In this document: in pieces, positions 1 through 7,854 of the stretch | How the letters are laid out: each line of letters starts with the position of its first letter | How positions within the stretch are numbered: position 1 is the stretch's first letter | Origin: DASUZD01 sp036377055 | Lineage (GTDB): Bacteria > Actinomycetota > Thermoleophilia > Gaiellales > Gaiellaceae | Assembly: GCA_036377055.1 (NCBI GenBank) | Contig: DASUZD010000291.1 | Span: 1 to 35,463, forward strand | Direction: 5' to 3' | Length of the DNA: 35,463 nucleotides | The notes under the pieces: model-generated | What the model was told of the DNA's origin: nothing | Databases searched by the model: none | The model's input: the letters and a program-made list of their open reading frames with translations, nothing else | Program-made: the position numbers and the translations under genes

Positions 1-515
1 GGCGAGTTCGACTAGTGGTTCGACCCCGGCTTCACCCTGACGGCCGAGCGCGTAGATCGCTGCTTCCCGTACTTGCACATCTGCGTCGGCCAACCTGGCC
101 AACAGCGCCTCGAGCGCTCGCCGGTCGCACGTCTTTGCGAGTTCGTGGGCTGCCCGAACGCGAAGCTCACTCTCACCATTGCGCAGCGCCTGGACGAGTG
201 GGCTCACGACGTCCACAGACTTGAGGCCAACGAGCCCGAGGTTGATGATCTCGTCGACGGTCGGGGGTCATCCGAGTCAACCTGGCGCAGACAGCGAAGC
301 AGGCGCGAGGCAGGTCGGTGCGGGTCGCGGCGAACGAGGCTCTGAAGAGCAGTCGCGCGGACCTTGGCGTCCTGGTCACCAGCAGCCTCCCAGAGCAGTT
401 CGTCCACCGATGGATCCGCGAGCTTGCTCACCTCAAACGCCGCCATCATGCGTAACTGCGGCTCCGCGCTCCGGAGCATCTCCCTGAAGGTCTCGAGGGT
501 CCTGGCGTCGTTCAT
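1..515 (-). CDS. HEAT-repeat protein, partial and frameshifted
   Basis: Two minus-strand reading frames together give one HEAT/armadillo-like protein of alternating amphipathic helices. The N-terminal frame starts at ATG 515 (MNDARTLETF) and carries repeat-like segments such as LRMMAAFEVSKLADPSVDEL and KVRATALQSL. The frame then switches, and positions 1 to about 262 continue with typical repeats: ELRVRAAHELAK, then DVQVREAAIYALGRQGEAGV. The break coincides with a run of five G (263-267, five C on the coding strand); six would restore one frame through DDPPTVDEII. The C-terminus lies beyond the left edge. HEAT proteins are scaffolds for protein-protein contacts; no partner or enzymatic role can be read here. 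The alternatives are a sequencing deletion or a genuine frameshift mutation. Confidence 0.7.
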
Positions 516-573
516 GGGTATGCCTCGCGAGTATCAACCGTACGGGGAACCCGCCAAGACCTTTCAGTCGCCG

Positions 574-598
574 CCGATGCCGGCTTTGCCGGCGTCGG
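574..598 (-). terminator. Hairpin downstream of tRNA-Tyr
   Basis: An 11-bp stem (CCGATGCCGGC / GCCGGCGTCGG, one G-T wobble) encloses a TTT loop. On the minus strand it lies about 60 bases after the tRNA-Tyr 3' end and before the HEAT gene start. There is no U-tract, so it is a candidate high-GC terminator rather than a classical one. Confidence 0.4.
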
Positions 599-660
599 CC
601 GATGCGGCTCATTGATCGCGCGCCCCCGTCGGACGTCCGCCAGGACTTCCGACGGCGAAA

Positions 661-742
661 TGGGGGCGAGAGGATTCGAACCTCTGTAGGCTGAGCCGAC
701 GGGTTTACAGCCCGTTCCCTTTGGCCGCTCGGGCACACCCCC
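661..742 (-). tRNA. tRNA-Tyr (anticodon GTA)
   Basis: The minus strand folds into a class II tRNA. The acceptor stem GGGGGTG pairs with CGCCCCC, with discriminator A. The anticodon arm is ACGGG-CTGTAAA-CCCGT, giving anticodon GTA. A long variable arm contains GGCT/AGCC, as expected for bacterial tRNA-Tyr, and the T arm is AGAGG-TTCGAAT-CCTCT. CCA is not encoded: the acceptor end is followed by TTT. Length is 82 nt. Confidence 0.95.
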
Positions 743-766
743 GAGGCGGGACAGTGTAGCCGCGGC

Positions 767-1573
767 CTACGGGACGATCAGCTCGGTCCGCAGCTCGTGG
801 CTCTCGTCTGGTAGGCGCGCCTCGTAGTAGATCCGGTAGCCGCCGCCGGGGAGCGAGAGCACCTCGAGGTACCTCGCGTCGTAGGCGGGCTCGTCGCCGA
901 TCGGCTCGTAGCGGCCGTCGGCGGTGCGCTGTGCGAGGCCCGTCCGCTCGAACCAGTTCTCCTCCTTCGTCGCGCGGCCGTCGTAGGCGGCTCGACCGTC
1001 GGGAAGCACGGCCGTCAGACGAGCGCCACGCGAATCCCACTTTCCGGGACGGCCGGTGAGGACCGTCCCGTGCCAGGTCCAGTCGAGGCCGTCGTCGCTC
1101 GTCGCGTAGGCGGAGCTCATGCGGTCCTCCTCGTCCGGCTCGTCGAGCGGGTGGCAGCAGATCCAGGCCTCCCAGCCGCCGTTCGTGCGCCGCACGATCG
1201 GATCCTTCACCGCCATGTGCTCGTCGCCCGGGAACGGGGTCCGCCGCTCGGCCGAGTCGAAGTCGGACGGATCCTCGGCGTCGAGCGCGTCGATCCACCA
1301 GTGCTTGCTGTTCGGCGTCGCGCAGCAGACGTAGAGCCGCCAGCCGCCGTCCGTTCGTACGAGCGCGGGGCGCTCCATCGAGAACGCGCCGAACTGCTCG
1401 TTGGTCAGCGTCGAGAGCGTCTCGAAGCGCTCACCGTCCTCCGAGCGGGCGACGACGGTCGACGCCCCTTCGCTGTAGCGCAGCCGGTACGCGAGCAAGA
1501 TCCCGCCGTCGTCGTCCAGCGCAGCGCCCGGCGAGCCGGCCCACTGCAACCGGCCGTGCCCAGGCGCCGGCAC
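767..1573 (-). CDS. Five-bladed beta-propeller, glycosidase-like protein
   Basis: A 268-residue soluble protein with no signal peptide. It shows repeated blade-like patterns of aromatic and acidic residues, for example VVARSEDGERFE, MERPALVRTDGGWRLYVCCA, KDPIVRRTNGGWEAWICCH and YATSDDGLDWTWHG. Alternation of strand-rich motifs with SxDG and W-x-x-W-x-C elements resembles the GH43/GH32-type five-bladed propeller fold. I cannot point to a certain catalytic carboxylate triad, so hydrolase activity is uncertain. GTG 1573 is the only start in reach, but in-frame codons just upstream (FPLPGSAPATVAV) also look coding, so the true N-terminus may lie further up. The 41-residue ORF ends 40 bases upstream on the same strand, so the two may be co-transcribed. 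Confidence 0.6.
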   Translation of the reverse strand: MPAPGHGRLQWAGSPGAALDDDGGILLAYRLRYSEGASTVVARSEDGERFETLSTLTNEQFGAFSMERPALVRTDGGWRLYVCCATPNSKHWWIDALDAEDPSDFDSAERRTPFPGDEHMAVKDPIVRRTNGGWEAWICCHPLDEPDEEDRMSSAYATSDDGLDWTWHGTVLTGRPGKWDSRGARLTAVLPDGRAAYDGRATKEENWFERTGLAQRTADGRYEPIGDEPAYDARYLEVLSLPGGGYRIYYEARLPDESHELRTELIVP

Positions 1574-1613
1574 GGCGACCGTAGCGGGCGCCGAGCCCGG
1601 GAGCGGAAACGCG

Positions 1614-1739
1614 CTAGTCGTCGGTCTCCTCCTCGTCGGAGTCGCCGTCGTCGTCGAGGCCGCTCTCCTCGCGCAGCCGCTGCGTCTCCTCGCGGCTCTT
1701 GCGCGCCTCCTCCGTGAGCCGCTCTTCGTCCTCGCCCAT
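1614..1739 (-). CDS. Small acidic charged protein (41 aa)
   Basis: ATG 1739 opens a 41-codon frame ending at TAG 1614-1616. The product starts MGEDEERLTEEARKSREETQ, a charged helix predicted to be a short coiled coil, and ends in an acidic tail rich in Asp and Glu (DDDGDSDEEETDD). It fills the gap between the propeller protein and the iminopeptidase-like gene on the same strand, 9 bases after that gene's stop. No function is recognised. Composition and position argue that it is real, but no Shine-Dalgarno motif stands out, so confidence is moderate. Confidence 0.5.
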   Translation of the reverse strand: MGEDEERLTEEARKSREETQRLREESGLDDDGDSDEEETDD

Positions 1740-1748
1740 CGCGCCGGG

Positions 1749-2552
1749 TTATCTCGCTTCGACGGCGTAGAGAAACTCGCGCACGGCAGCGAGGTAGCGC
1801 TCGGTCTCCTCGAGGACCGGCGTGTGCGAGCTCTGCTCGAAGACGACCTCGCGCGCGTGCGGGATCCCGTCGAGGAGCGTCTTCGAGATCGCCGGCGTGG
1901 AGAGGTCGTGCGCGCCGCGGAGGACGAGCGTCGGCAGCTTCAGCTCTGGAAGCCGCGCGCGCACGTCCCAGCCTTCGAGCGCGCCGTTGACCGTCCACTC
2001 GTTCGGTCCCCACATCGCGCGGTAGACGTCCTTGTTCCGCTCCGCACGCATCCGGACGAGCTCGAGGCAGTCGTCGCCGCGATGGAAGTGGCGCGCGTCG
2101 AACTCGTCCTGCACCTCCGTGTCGCTGCCGGCGAGGTCGTCCCGCAGCCGCTTCGCCTCGGCGGTCCACTCCGCAGCGCTCGCGAGCGTCGAGGAGAGGA
2201 TCAGGCTGACGAGCGAGTCCTGCCGCGCGAGCGCGTGCTCGAGCGCGAGCATCCCGCCCCACGACGTGCCGAGCAGGTGGACCCGCTGGAGCCCGAGGTG
2301 AGCGCGCAGCGCGTCGAGCTCGTCGAGGAAGACGGCGACGCTCCAGTCGCCCGACTCGGTGCGGGCGGAGCGCCCGCAGCCGAGCTGGTCGTAGAGCACG
2401 ACCGGCCGCTCGTCCGCGAGCCGCTCTAGCGGCGCGAAGTAGTTGTGCGTCGACCCGGGCCCGCCGTGGAGAGCGACGAGCGGCGCGCGTCCAGCCACGC
2501 CGGTGACGCGGAACCAGGTCCGCCCGATCGGCCGCTCGAGATACCCCTCCAC
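1749..2552 (-). CDS. Alpha/beta hydrolase, proline iminopeptidase-like (peptidase S33)
   Basis: A 267-residue cytoplasmic alpha/beta hydrolase. The HGGPG motif at residues 29-33 is the oxyanion-hole signature of prolyl aminopeptidases. The nucleophile elbow GTSWGG gives Ser97, and the candidate acid and base are Asp216 (RGAHD) and His243 (SSHTP). YDQLGCGRS at 54-62 is also typical of the family. Known members release N-terminal proline or hydrolyse related amides and esters; the substrate is not determined here. The start is GTG 2552. A TACGCT hexamer lies 9 bases upstream with no Shine-Dalgarno motif, so the mRNA may have a very short leader. The gene is divergent from tRNA-Thr. Confidence 0.85.
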   Translation of the reverse strand: MEGYLERPIGRTWFRVTGVAGRAPLVALHGGPGSTHNYFAPLERLADERPVVLYDQLGCGRSARTESGDWSVAVFLDELDALRAHLGLQRVHLLGTSWGGMLALEHALARQDSLVSLILSSTLASAAEWTAEAKRLRDDLAGSDTEVQDEFDARHFHRGDDCLELVRMRAERNKDVYRAMWGPNEWTVNGALEGWDVRARLPELKLPTLVLRGAHDLSTPAISKTLLDGIPHAREVVFEQSSHTPVLEETERYLAAVREFLYAVEAR

Positions 2553-2595
2553 GCACGGGTGAGCGTAGAACGCCGCTGTTACCCTGTGCGCGCCT

Positions 2596-2668
2596 GCCCT
2601 CTTAGCTCAGCTGGTAGAGCACCTCCATGGTAAGGAGGGGGTCGACGGTTCGAGTCCGTCAGAGGGCT
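2596..2668 (+). tRNA. tRNA-Thr (anticodon GGT)
   Basis: A cloverleaf of 73 nt. The acceptor GCCCTCT pairs with AGAGGGC, with discriminator T. The D arm contains AGCTCAGCTGGTAGAGC, the anticodon arm is CCTCC-ATGGTAA-GGAGG (anticodon GGT), and the T arm is GACGG-TTCGAGT-CCGTC. CCA is not encoded. A strong terminator follows within five bases. Confidence 0.95.
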
Positions 2669-2672
2669 CTGC

Positions 2673-2700
2673 AAAAGCGCCGCACCTGGCGCTTTTTCTT
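2673..2700 (+). terminator. Intrinsic terminator of tRNA-Thr
   Basis: AAAAGCGCC and GGCGCTTTT form a 9-bp stem around GCACCT, followed by a T-rich stretch (TTTTTCTTT). It sits directly after the tRNA and is the only classical Rho-independent terminator clearly seen in the window. Confidence 0.85.
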
Positions 2701-2923
2701 TCGGATCGACTTGCAACTACGCGAATGTGAGGCAGGTATGGAGCCCCTTATGGAGCCTCCAGGTCTGGGTTGGCCGCACCAGTGTCCCGTTTTCGGCCGT
2801 TTTGATCCGTTCGCGGGGCACCTTTGCCTTCCGAGGCAGGCGACGGCCCCAGTCGCTGATCATCCATGCCGCGCCGTCCTCGGCGGCTCCGTACGCTGCT
2901 GCTTCGCGTCCGCCGCCCTCGTC
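2701..2923. other. Unassigned stretch between tRNA-Thr terminator and truncated AKR
   Basis: No gene is supported here. One minus-strand frame is open for about 68 codons but has no convincing start and no recognisable motif. The stretch separates the tRNA-Thr terminator from the broken end of an aldo/keto reductase gene, so it may be debris from recombination. I found no integrase motif and no repeat of the tRNA 3' end. Confidence 0.3.
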
Positions 2924-3256
2924 CTATCCCGGGTACAGGTCGACGTAGTCGACCCCGAGCCGCTCCCGGCTGCGCGCGGCCTCTGCCACTGGATCCGTCC
3001 GCCGAGGGAAGAACTTGGTTGTGATGAACACCTCTTCGCGCCGCAGGCCGCTCTCGCGTAACCCCTGTCCGACGCTCTCTTCGTTGCCGTACGCCTGCGC
3101 CGTGTCGATGTGTCGATAGCCGAGCTCGAGCGCCCAGCGGACGGCATCCACGCACTTACGGCCGTTCGGCACCTGCCAGACACCCAGACCAAGCAACGGA
3201 ATCCTGTTGCCGTCCGCGAGTACTCGGGCCCTTCCGTCCGCCGTCACATCCGTCAC
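2924..3256 (-). pseudogene. Aldo/keto reductase, N-terminal fragment
   Basis: The 110 codons match the start of an NADPH-dependent aldo/keto reductase: IPLLGLGVWQVPNG, then YRHIDTAQAYGNEESVG (catalytic Asp and Tyr), then EVFITTKFFP (catalytic Lys), ending at VDYVDLYPG-stop. Full members have about 270-280 residues. Here the protein stops exactly where LIHWP, with the fourth catalytic residue His, should follow. The remaining barrel strands and the NADPH site are missing, so it cannot be active as an AKR. GTG 3256 is chosen because GAGGAGG lies seven bases upstream. The break point borders the unassigned stretch beside tRNA-Thr. Confidence 0.8.
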
Positions 3257-3324
3257 CTCACCGCCTCCTCGTGACCGATTGAAACGGCGTCGGTCGCCCC
3301 GCTTGTTCCGCCGGGCGGACGGCG

Positions 3325-4167
3325 TCAGCCGCCCTCCGCGAGAAAGGCGTGGACATCTCCTGCGAACTCGCTGTGGTGCTGGAACAGGAAGCCGTGAGCC
3401 GAGTCCGGGTAGATCCTCAGTCGCGCGTCCGGCAGAAGTCCGGTCAACAGGTACGAGTAGCGGGGCTGGATCATCGGGTCGCTGTCGCCGTTCGCGACGA
3501 AGACCGGGAGCTCGATCGCCGAGACTCGCTGGAGCAGCGAGTGGTTCGGGATGCCCCATCTGCAGACGGCGTCGTACTGCGCCTGGCGGGTCTGGCATGT
3601 CGTCGGCGCGTCTTGGTTGGAGGTCCTTCCGAAGATGCGCCCGGCGACCTCTTGACCGGCCTCGCGACTGGTGCTGGTGGGAGCGAAGAAGACGGCGATG
3701 TAGCCCTGCGGGTTCGGTTCCGGCTCGCCGACTGCGCCGATCACCTCGGGTGCCCACCCGTGCATCCCTTCGGCCCCCTGCGGCGCAGACGATGCGAGCA
3801 CGACCCGCCGTAGCAGATCCGGGCGGATGAGCGCGATCTCCTGCGCGACGAAGCTGCCGATCGAGAACCCGAGGAGATCCACCTTCTTGACGCCCACGGC
3901 GTCGACGAATGCGATCGCGTCGTGAGCCATCGCCTCGATCGTGTTCGGCGTCGTCCCGGTCGTGCCGCCAACGCCGCGATTGTCGAACGCCACCACACGC
4001 CGCCCGACTGCGAGATCGTCGATCAGGGCAGGATCCCAGTTGTCGAGATTGCCGCGGAAGTGCTGCAGCAGAACGAGCGGCAGATCGCCGGCACCGACGT
4101 CGCGGTAGGCGTACTCGATCCCGTTCTCGGCCGTGACTCGCTTCGTCGAGGCGTCGATGTACGGCAC
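3325..4167 (-). CDS. Alpha/beta hydrolase (280 aa)
   Basis: A single-domain alpha/beta hydrolase. The nucleophile elbow LLGFSIGS gives Ser102. NGDSDPM around 227-232 supplies the acid (Asp230 or Asp228) and DSAHGF the base, His258. The oxyanion-hole region reads LLQHFRGN (33-40). The family includes non-haem haloperoxidase-like and ester or lactone hydrolases; the substrate is unknown. GTG 4167 lies one base after the TGA of the upstream hydrolase gene, so the two are almost certainly translationally coupled. Longer upstream frames overlap the neighbour and are rejected. The pair is transcribed away from LuxR1 and shares a control region with it containing an 18-bp dyad. Confidence 0.85.
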   Translation of the reverse strand: MPYIDASTKRVTAENGIEYAYRDVGAGDLPLVLLQHFRGNLDNWDPALIDDLAVGRRVVAFDNRGVGGTTGTTPNTIEAMAHDAIAFVDAVGVKKVDLLGFSIGSFVAQEIALIRPDLLRRVVLASSAPQGAEGMHGWAPEVIGAVGEPEPNPQGYIAVFFAPTSTSREAGQEVAGRIFGRTSNQDAPTTCQTRQAQYDAVCRWGIPNHSLLQRVSAIELPVFVANGDSDPMIQPRYSYLLTGLLPDARLRIYPDSAHGFLFQHHSEFAGDVHAFLAEGG

Positions 4168-4168
4168 G

Positions 4169-4876
4169 TCAGGAGACCGCGGCGGCGCCGACCGCCTCGG
4201 CAGCCTTCTCGATGACTTCCGCGACCTCTTGCGGATGCGAGACCATTGCCACGTGGCTTGCCGCCACCTCGACGGTGGTCGCGCCCATTCGTTCGGCGAA
4301 TTGCCGCTCGGCGTCTGGCGGAATCGCCTCATCGTTCTGCGCGACGAGGTACCAGGTCGGCAGCGACTTCCAAGCGGGAGCGCCCATGACGTCGGTGAAG
4401 GCGGAGGAGGCGAGCGCTTGCTGGACGGCATACAGCACGCGTGCACGGGTCGGCTCGACATCAGCGGCGAAGTGGTTGACGAAGTCGTCCTCGGAGAGCC
4501 AGCCGAAGCCGCGCGAGTCGGTGAACAGATGCGTGAGCGCCGGCGTCACCGGCCCTCGCGAGAGGAGGGCGCCGAGGGACTCCCCCTCGTCGAGACCGAA
4601 TGCAGCGACATAGACGAGGCCGACGACGTTCGGCGCGTCCGGGCCGAGCGCGGTGATGATCTGGCCGCCGTAGGAGTGCCCGACCAGCAGCGTCGGCCCG
4701 TCCTGGAACTCGAGCACCTGGCGCAGCCGTGCGACGTCGTCGGCGAGCGAGCTGAGCGGGAACTGCGGCGCTCGGACCTGGAAGCCGTTTGCCTGCAAGC
4801 GTTCGATGACGCCGCTCCAACAGGACCCGTCGGCCCAGGCGCCGTGGACGAGGAGGATGTTCGGCCGGCCGTTCAT
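4169..4876 (-). CDS. Alpha/beta hydrolase, EstC/MES-like esterase (235 aa)
   Basis: A compact alpha/beta hydrolase. LLVHGAWADGSCW (8-20) forms the oxyanion hole, GHSYGG (66-71) contains nucleophile Ser68, QNDEAIPP (180-187) contains Asp182, and ASHVAMVSHP contains His208. This pattern and length match the Abhydrolase_6 subgroup with plant methyl-esterase-like and EstC-like enzymes that cleave small esters. ATG 4876 is preceded by GGGAGGGG at a good distance. It is the first gene of a two-gene unit with the 280-residue hydrolase and is divergent from LuxR1. The dyad at 4944-4961 lies 67 bases upstream of the start. The natural substrate cannot be inferred. Confidence 0.88.
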   Translation of the reverse strand: MNGRPNILLVHGAWADGSCWSGVIERLQANGFQVRAPQFPLSSLADDVARLRQVLEFQDGPTLLVGHSYGGQIITALGPDAPNVVGLVYVAAFGLDEGESLGALLSRGPVTPALTHLFTDSRGFGWLSEDDFVNHFAADVEPTRARVLYAVQQALASSAFTDVMGAPAWKSLPTWYLVAQNDEAIPPDAERQFAERMGATTVEVAASHVAMVSHPQEVAEVIEKAAEAVGAAAVS

Positions 4877-4943
4877 TGTGTCGCCCCTCCCTTCTTCCGA
4901 GTTGTCGAAGAGCCGAGTGTCGTCCGGCGCGGCTTAGCTGCGC

Positions 4944-4961
4944 ATCGCACGATCCTGCGAT
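4944..4961 (+). promoter_or_regulatory. Candidate LuxR1 operator, site 1
   Basis: ATCGCACGATCCTGCGAT: perfect 6-bp arms ATCGCA/TGCGAT around a 6-base spacer. It lies in the divergent control region between LuxR1 and the two hydrolases. A -35-like TTGAAA (4962-4967) abuts it, and a -10-like TATGCT (4988-4993) follows with a long 20-base spacing, as in activator-dependent promoters. The same dyad recurs at 9262-9279, 9308-9325 and 7801-7818. Confidence 0.6.
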
Positions 4962-5010
4962 TTGAAAGCGGCTCGAGAGGTCTGGGGTATGCTCGCCGCG
5001 AGAGGCGCGG

Positions 5011-7809
5011 ATGTCGACAGTCCCAGCGCGGGAGTTCCATGGACGCGACGCGGAACTCGCGCTGATCCGAGACGCGCTCGAGCGGCTTTCGGAGGGGGCG
5101 GAGGCGGTGGTGATCGTCGAGGGCGCCGCCGGCATGGGGAAGAGTCGCCTGCTCGCCGAGTTTGCCGAGATCGCTCGCGGCCTCGGGATCAAGGTCGGCG
5201 CCAGCGCAGCGGATCCGAGCGAGACCGTGGTCGAGCTCGCGGCTCTTCTGGTGGCCTTGTTCAACGGGGTTGCGCCACTGCTCGACCCCGACGGCCTTTC
5301 GACGCTTCATGCGCAGCCCGAGCAACGGTTCTGGCTGCTGCGAGACCTGCAGCAGCTGCTCGAGCGTGCAGCGCTGGAGTCGCCACTGCTGATATCGATC
5401 GACGACGCCCACTGGGCAGACAGCGGAACGGTCTCCGCGATACGGACGCTGCCGATGCGACTGATGGGCTTGCCGATCGCGTGGGTGATCGCTCTACGCC
5501 CGCCGCGGGAGGCGACGGCGCTCGTGCACGCACTCGAGCAGCTGAAGCGCGAGGGGGCACGGACGATCGCGCTCGGCCCACTCGACGATGACGCGGTCGT
5601 GCAGCTGGCAACCGACATGCTCGCCGCTCAGCCTGACGAGTCGATCCTCGAGCAGTTAGCGGAGGCCGACGGCAGCCCCTTCCTCGTAGTCGAGACGCTT
5701 CTCGGGTTGCAGGAGGAAGAGCGGATACGCGTGGTCGAGGGCCGCGCCGAGCTGATCGACGGCCAGCTTCCTCGGCGTCTCCACGAGAAGATGCGCGAGC
5801 GGCTCGGTCGGCTCTCCGACGAGGCAAGCGACGCCGTCACCGTCGCCGCCTCGCTCGGCCGCATGTTCACCTTCGACGAGCTTGCGCGCACCCTCGGGCA
5901 GCCGGCCTCGGACTTGCTCGCGCCGGTCGGAGAGCTGCTCGAGGCAAACCTGCTCGTCGAGCGCGACGAGAAGCTGGCGTTCTGGCACGACATCACCCGC
6001 GAGGCGGTGCGTGCCAGCGTGCCGGTGACAGCCCGCCGTGCGCTCGACCGGCAGGCAGCTGGTGTCCTGCTCGAAGCCGGCGCCCTGCCGGTCGAAGTCG
6101 CCGTGCAACTCGCGTCGAGCGCCCAACCCGGGGACGAGGTGGCGATCGCGACGCTGCTCGACGCAGCAAAGGCTCTTGTCACGACGGACCCCGACACCGC
6201 CGCGCAGTTCGGCGAGCGCGCGCTCGAGCTCGCACCGAGCCACCATCCACAGCGCGGGGAGATCGTCGGCACGACGGCGATCGCGCTGCACATCGCCGGC
6301 AACAGCGACGAAGCGATCATGTTTGCAGACCGCGCGCTTCGCGAGACCCTTCCTGCCCGGCAGGAGGCAGAGGTGCGCCTCAGCATCGCCGGCATGTTTG
6401 CGATCTCGCCGGAGATCAGGATCGGCGCCGGGCGCCTCGCTCTGAACCTCCCCGACCTCCCGGAGACGTTACGCGCCCGCCACCTTGCCTGCCTCTTCCA
6501 CAACCTGGTGACCGCAGGTCGCGTCGACGAAGCGCGTGCAATGCTCGAGGAGACGCGCGCTGCGGTCGAGTCTGTCGAGGATGCTCGAGCGGCCTTCACG
6601 CTGCACGTCGCCGAAAGCGCGCTCGAGTACACAGACGACCGGTTCGGTCCGTCGCTCGAGCTGATCACGTCCGCCTACCGCGATGGGATCTTCGCCGGCG
6701 ACGACCAGCGCCTCCGATTGGCGCACATGTGGCACGGCGAGTTGCTGAGCGCCGCCGACCGCTACGAGGACGCGCTCGCGATTGCTGCCGATGGCCTGGC
6801 GGCCGCCCAGCGGGATCGGCAGGGCTGGGCGTACCAGATGTTCGAGACCTGGCACGGCCGCATGCTGCTACGCACCGGACGACTTTCCGAGGCGCTCGCG
6901 GTGCTCGAAGGCCGCTTCGCACTCGAGGACGGAACCCACGCGGCCGCGGTGCTCGACGCCGCCGGCATCGTCGCGCTCGGGCGACTCGCGATCCACACCG
7001 GCGACGCCCGCCTGGCAAGCCGCCTTGGCGACATCGCGCAGGTCATGCTCGAACGGGGCACGCCGGCGGTACGGCGCCACGCGGGTTGGCTGCTCGCGCT
7101 CTTTGCGATGGCCGAAGGCGACGCCGAAGCGGCGCGAGCGTGGCTGCACGCTCCGACCGACCCGGACGGCCGAGCGACGCTGCCGCGGTTCCCGCTCGAT
7201 ATCGCCGACGAGGTGCTACTCGCTCGGATCGCACTCGCCTCAGGCGACGAGGATCTCGCGCAGCTCGCGCTCTCCAACAGCCGACGGCGAGCCGCGCTCA
7301 ACCCCGGCATCGTCTCGATCGCCGCGACGGCGCGTCACGTCCGGGGCTTGCTCGAGCGGCGAGAGGCCGACCTCCGAGAAGCGGTCGATCTCTTCGAGAG
7401 CGCCCCGCGCCGGCTCGAGCAGGCGGCCGCCCTCGAAGACCTCGGCGCGGCGATGACCGCTCCCGGGCGCGGAGAGGCCATCGACGCTTACGGGCGTGCC
7501 CTCACGTTCTACACGGAGCTCGGCGCGGCCTGGGACGCCCGCCGTGTCCGCAGTCGCCTGCGCGAGCTCGGCGTTCGACGCCGCCTCGTCACCGCCGAGC
7601 CCGAGACGACCGGTTGGGCAGCGCTGACGGCGGCCGAGCTCGCCGTCGCGCGACTCGTCGCCGAAGGACTGACCAATCGCGAAGTCGCAGAGCGCCTCTT
7701 CATCTCGCCGCACACCGTGAACAGCCATCTCCGGCACGTGTTCTCAAAGCTCCGGATCAACTCGCGCGTGGAGCTGGCCCGGCTCGCGCGCGACTACGAG
7801 ATGGCCTGA
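5011..7809 (+). CDS. LuxR-family regulator, LAL type with N-terminal ATPase (LuxR1)
   Basis: A large cytoplasmic transcription regulator of 932 residues, typical for the LAL/MalT-like class. The N-terminal STAND-type ATPase has Walker A EGAAGMGKS (37-45) and Walker B LLISIDDAHW (about 127-136). The middle is a long helical, TPR-like sensor region rich in Ala, Leu and Glu. The C-terminus (about 871-932) is a LuxR-type HTH: LTAAELAVARLVAEGLTNRE, then SPHTVNSHLRHVFSKL. Such proteins use ligand binding and ATP to switch on nearby operons. It is divergent from two hydrolases, and an 18-bp dyad occurs in its own promoter and in the flanking control regions, so autoregulation and local control are likely. 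The ligand is unknown. Confidence 0.93.
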   Translation: MSTVPAREFHGRDAELALIRDALERLSEGAEAVVIVEGAAGMGKSRLLAEFAEIARGLGIKVGASAADPSETVVELAALLVALFNGVAPLLDPDGLSTLHAQPEQRFWLLRDLQQLLERAALESPLLISIDDAHWADSGTVSAIRTLPMRLMGLPIAWVIALRPPREATALVHALEQLKREGARTIALGPLDDDAVVQLATDMLAAQPDESILEQLAEADGSPFLVVETLLGLQEEERIRVVEGRAELIDGQLPRRLHEKMRERLGRLSDEASDAVTVAASLGRMFTFDELARTLGQPASDLLAPVGELLEANLLVERDEKLAFWHDITREAVRASVPVTARRALDRQAAGVLLEAGALPVEVAVQLASSAQPGDEVAIATLLDAAKALVTTDPDTAAQFGERALELAPSHHPQRGEIVGTTAIALHIAGNSDEAIMFADRALRETLPARQEAEVRLSIAGMFAISPEIRIGAGRLALNLPDLPETLRARHLACLFHNLVTAGRVDEARAMLEETRAAVESVEDARAAFTLHVAESALEYTDDRFGPSLELITSAYRDGIFAGDDQRLRLAHMWHGELLSAADRYEDALAIAADGLAAAQRDRQGWAYQMFETWHGRMLLRTGRLSEALAVLEGRFALEDGTHAAAVLDAAGIVALGRLAIHTGDARLASRLGDIAQVMLERGTPAVRRHAGWLLALFAMAEGDAEAARAWLHAPTDPDGRATLPRFPLDIADEVLLARIALASGDEDLAQLALSNSRRRAALNPGIVSIAATARHVRGLLERREADLREAVDLFESAPRRLEQAAALEDLGAAMTAPGRGEAIDAYGRALTFYTELGAAWDARRVRSRLRELGVRRRLVTAEPETTGWAALTAAELAVARLVAEGLTNREVAERLFISPHTVNSHLRHVFSKLRINSRVELARLARDYEMA

Positions 7810-7818
7810 TCGTGCGAT
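7801..7818 (-). promoter_or_regulatory. Candidate LuxR1 operator, site 4
   Basis: On the minus strand the site reads ATCGCACGATCAGGCCAT. It shares 17 of 18 bases with site 3 and the ATCGCACGATC core with site 1; one arm is imperfect. It overlaps the last codons and stop of LuxR1 and ends 36 bases before the tautomerase ATG, so it could control that gene separately from read-through. Confidence 0.45.
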
Positions 7819-7854
7819 TCCGCAAGCGCCGTGGCGTGACAGCCTCGATCGGCC

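Noticed and set aside
1405..2556. A 383-codon minus-strand frame overlapping the iminopeptidase-like gene
   Set aside because: Arg-rich shadow frame; the alternative frame has HGGPG, GTSWGG and the complete triad.
2701..2923. Phage integrase or attachment-site remnant beside tRNA-Thr
   Set aside because: No integrase active-site motif and no second copy of the tRNA 3' end were found in the window; kept only as a possibility.
2627..3061. Plus-strand frame starting inside tRNA-Thr
   Set aside because: It reads through the tRNA and its terminator and shows no domain; the opposite strand encodes an AKR fragment.
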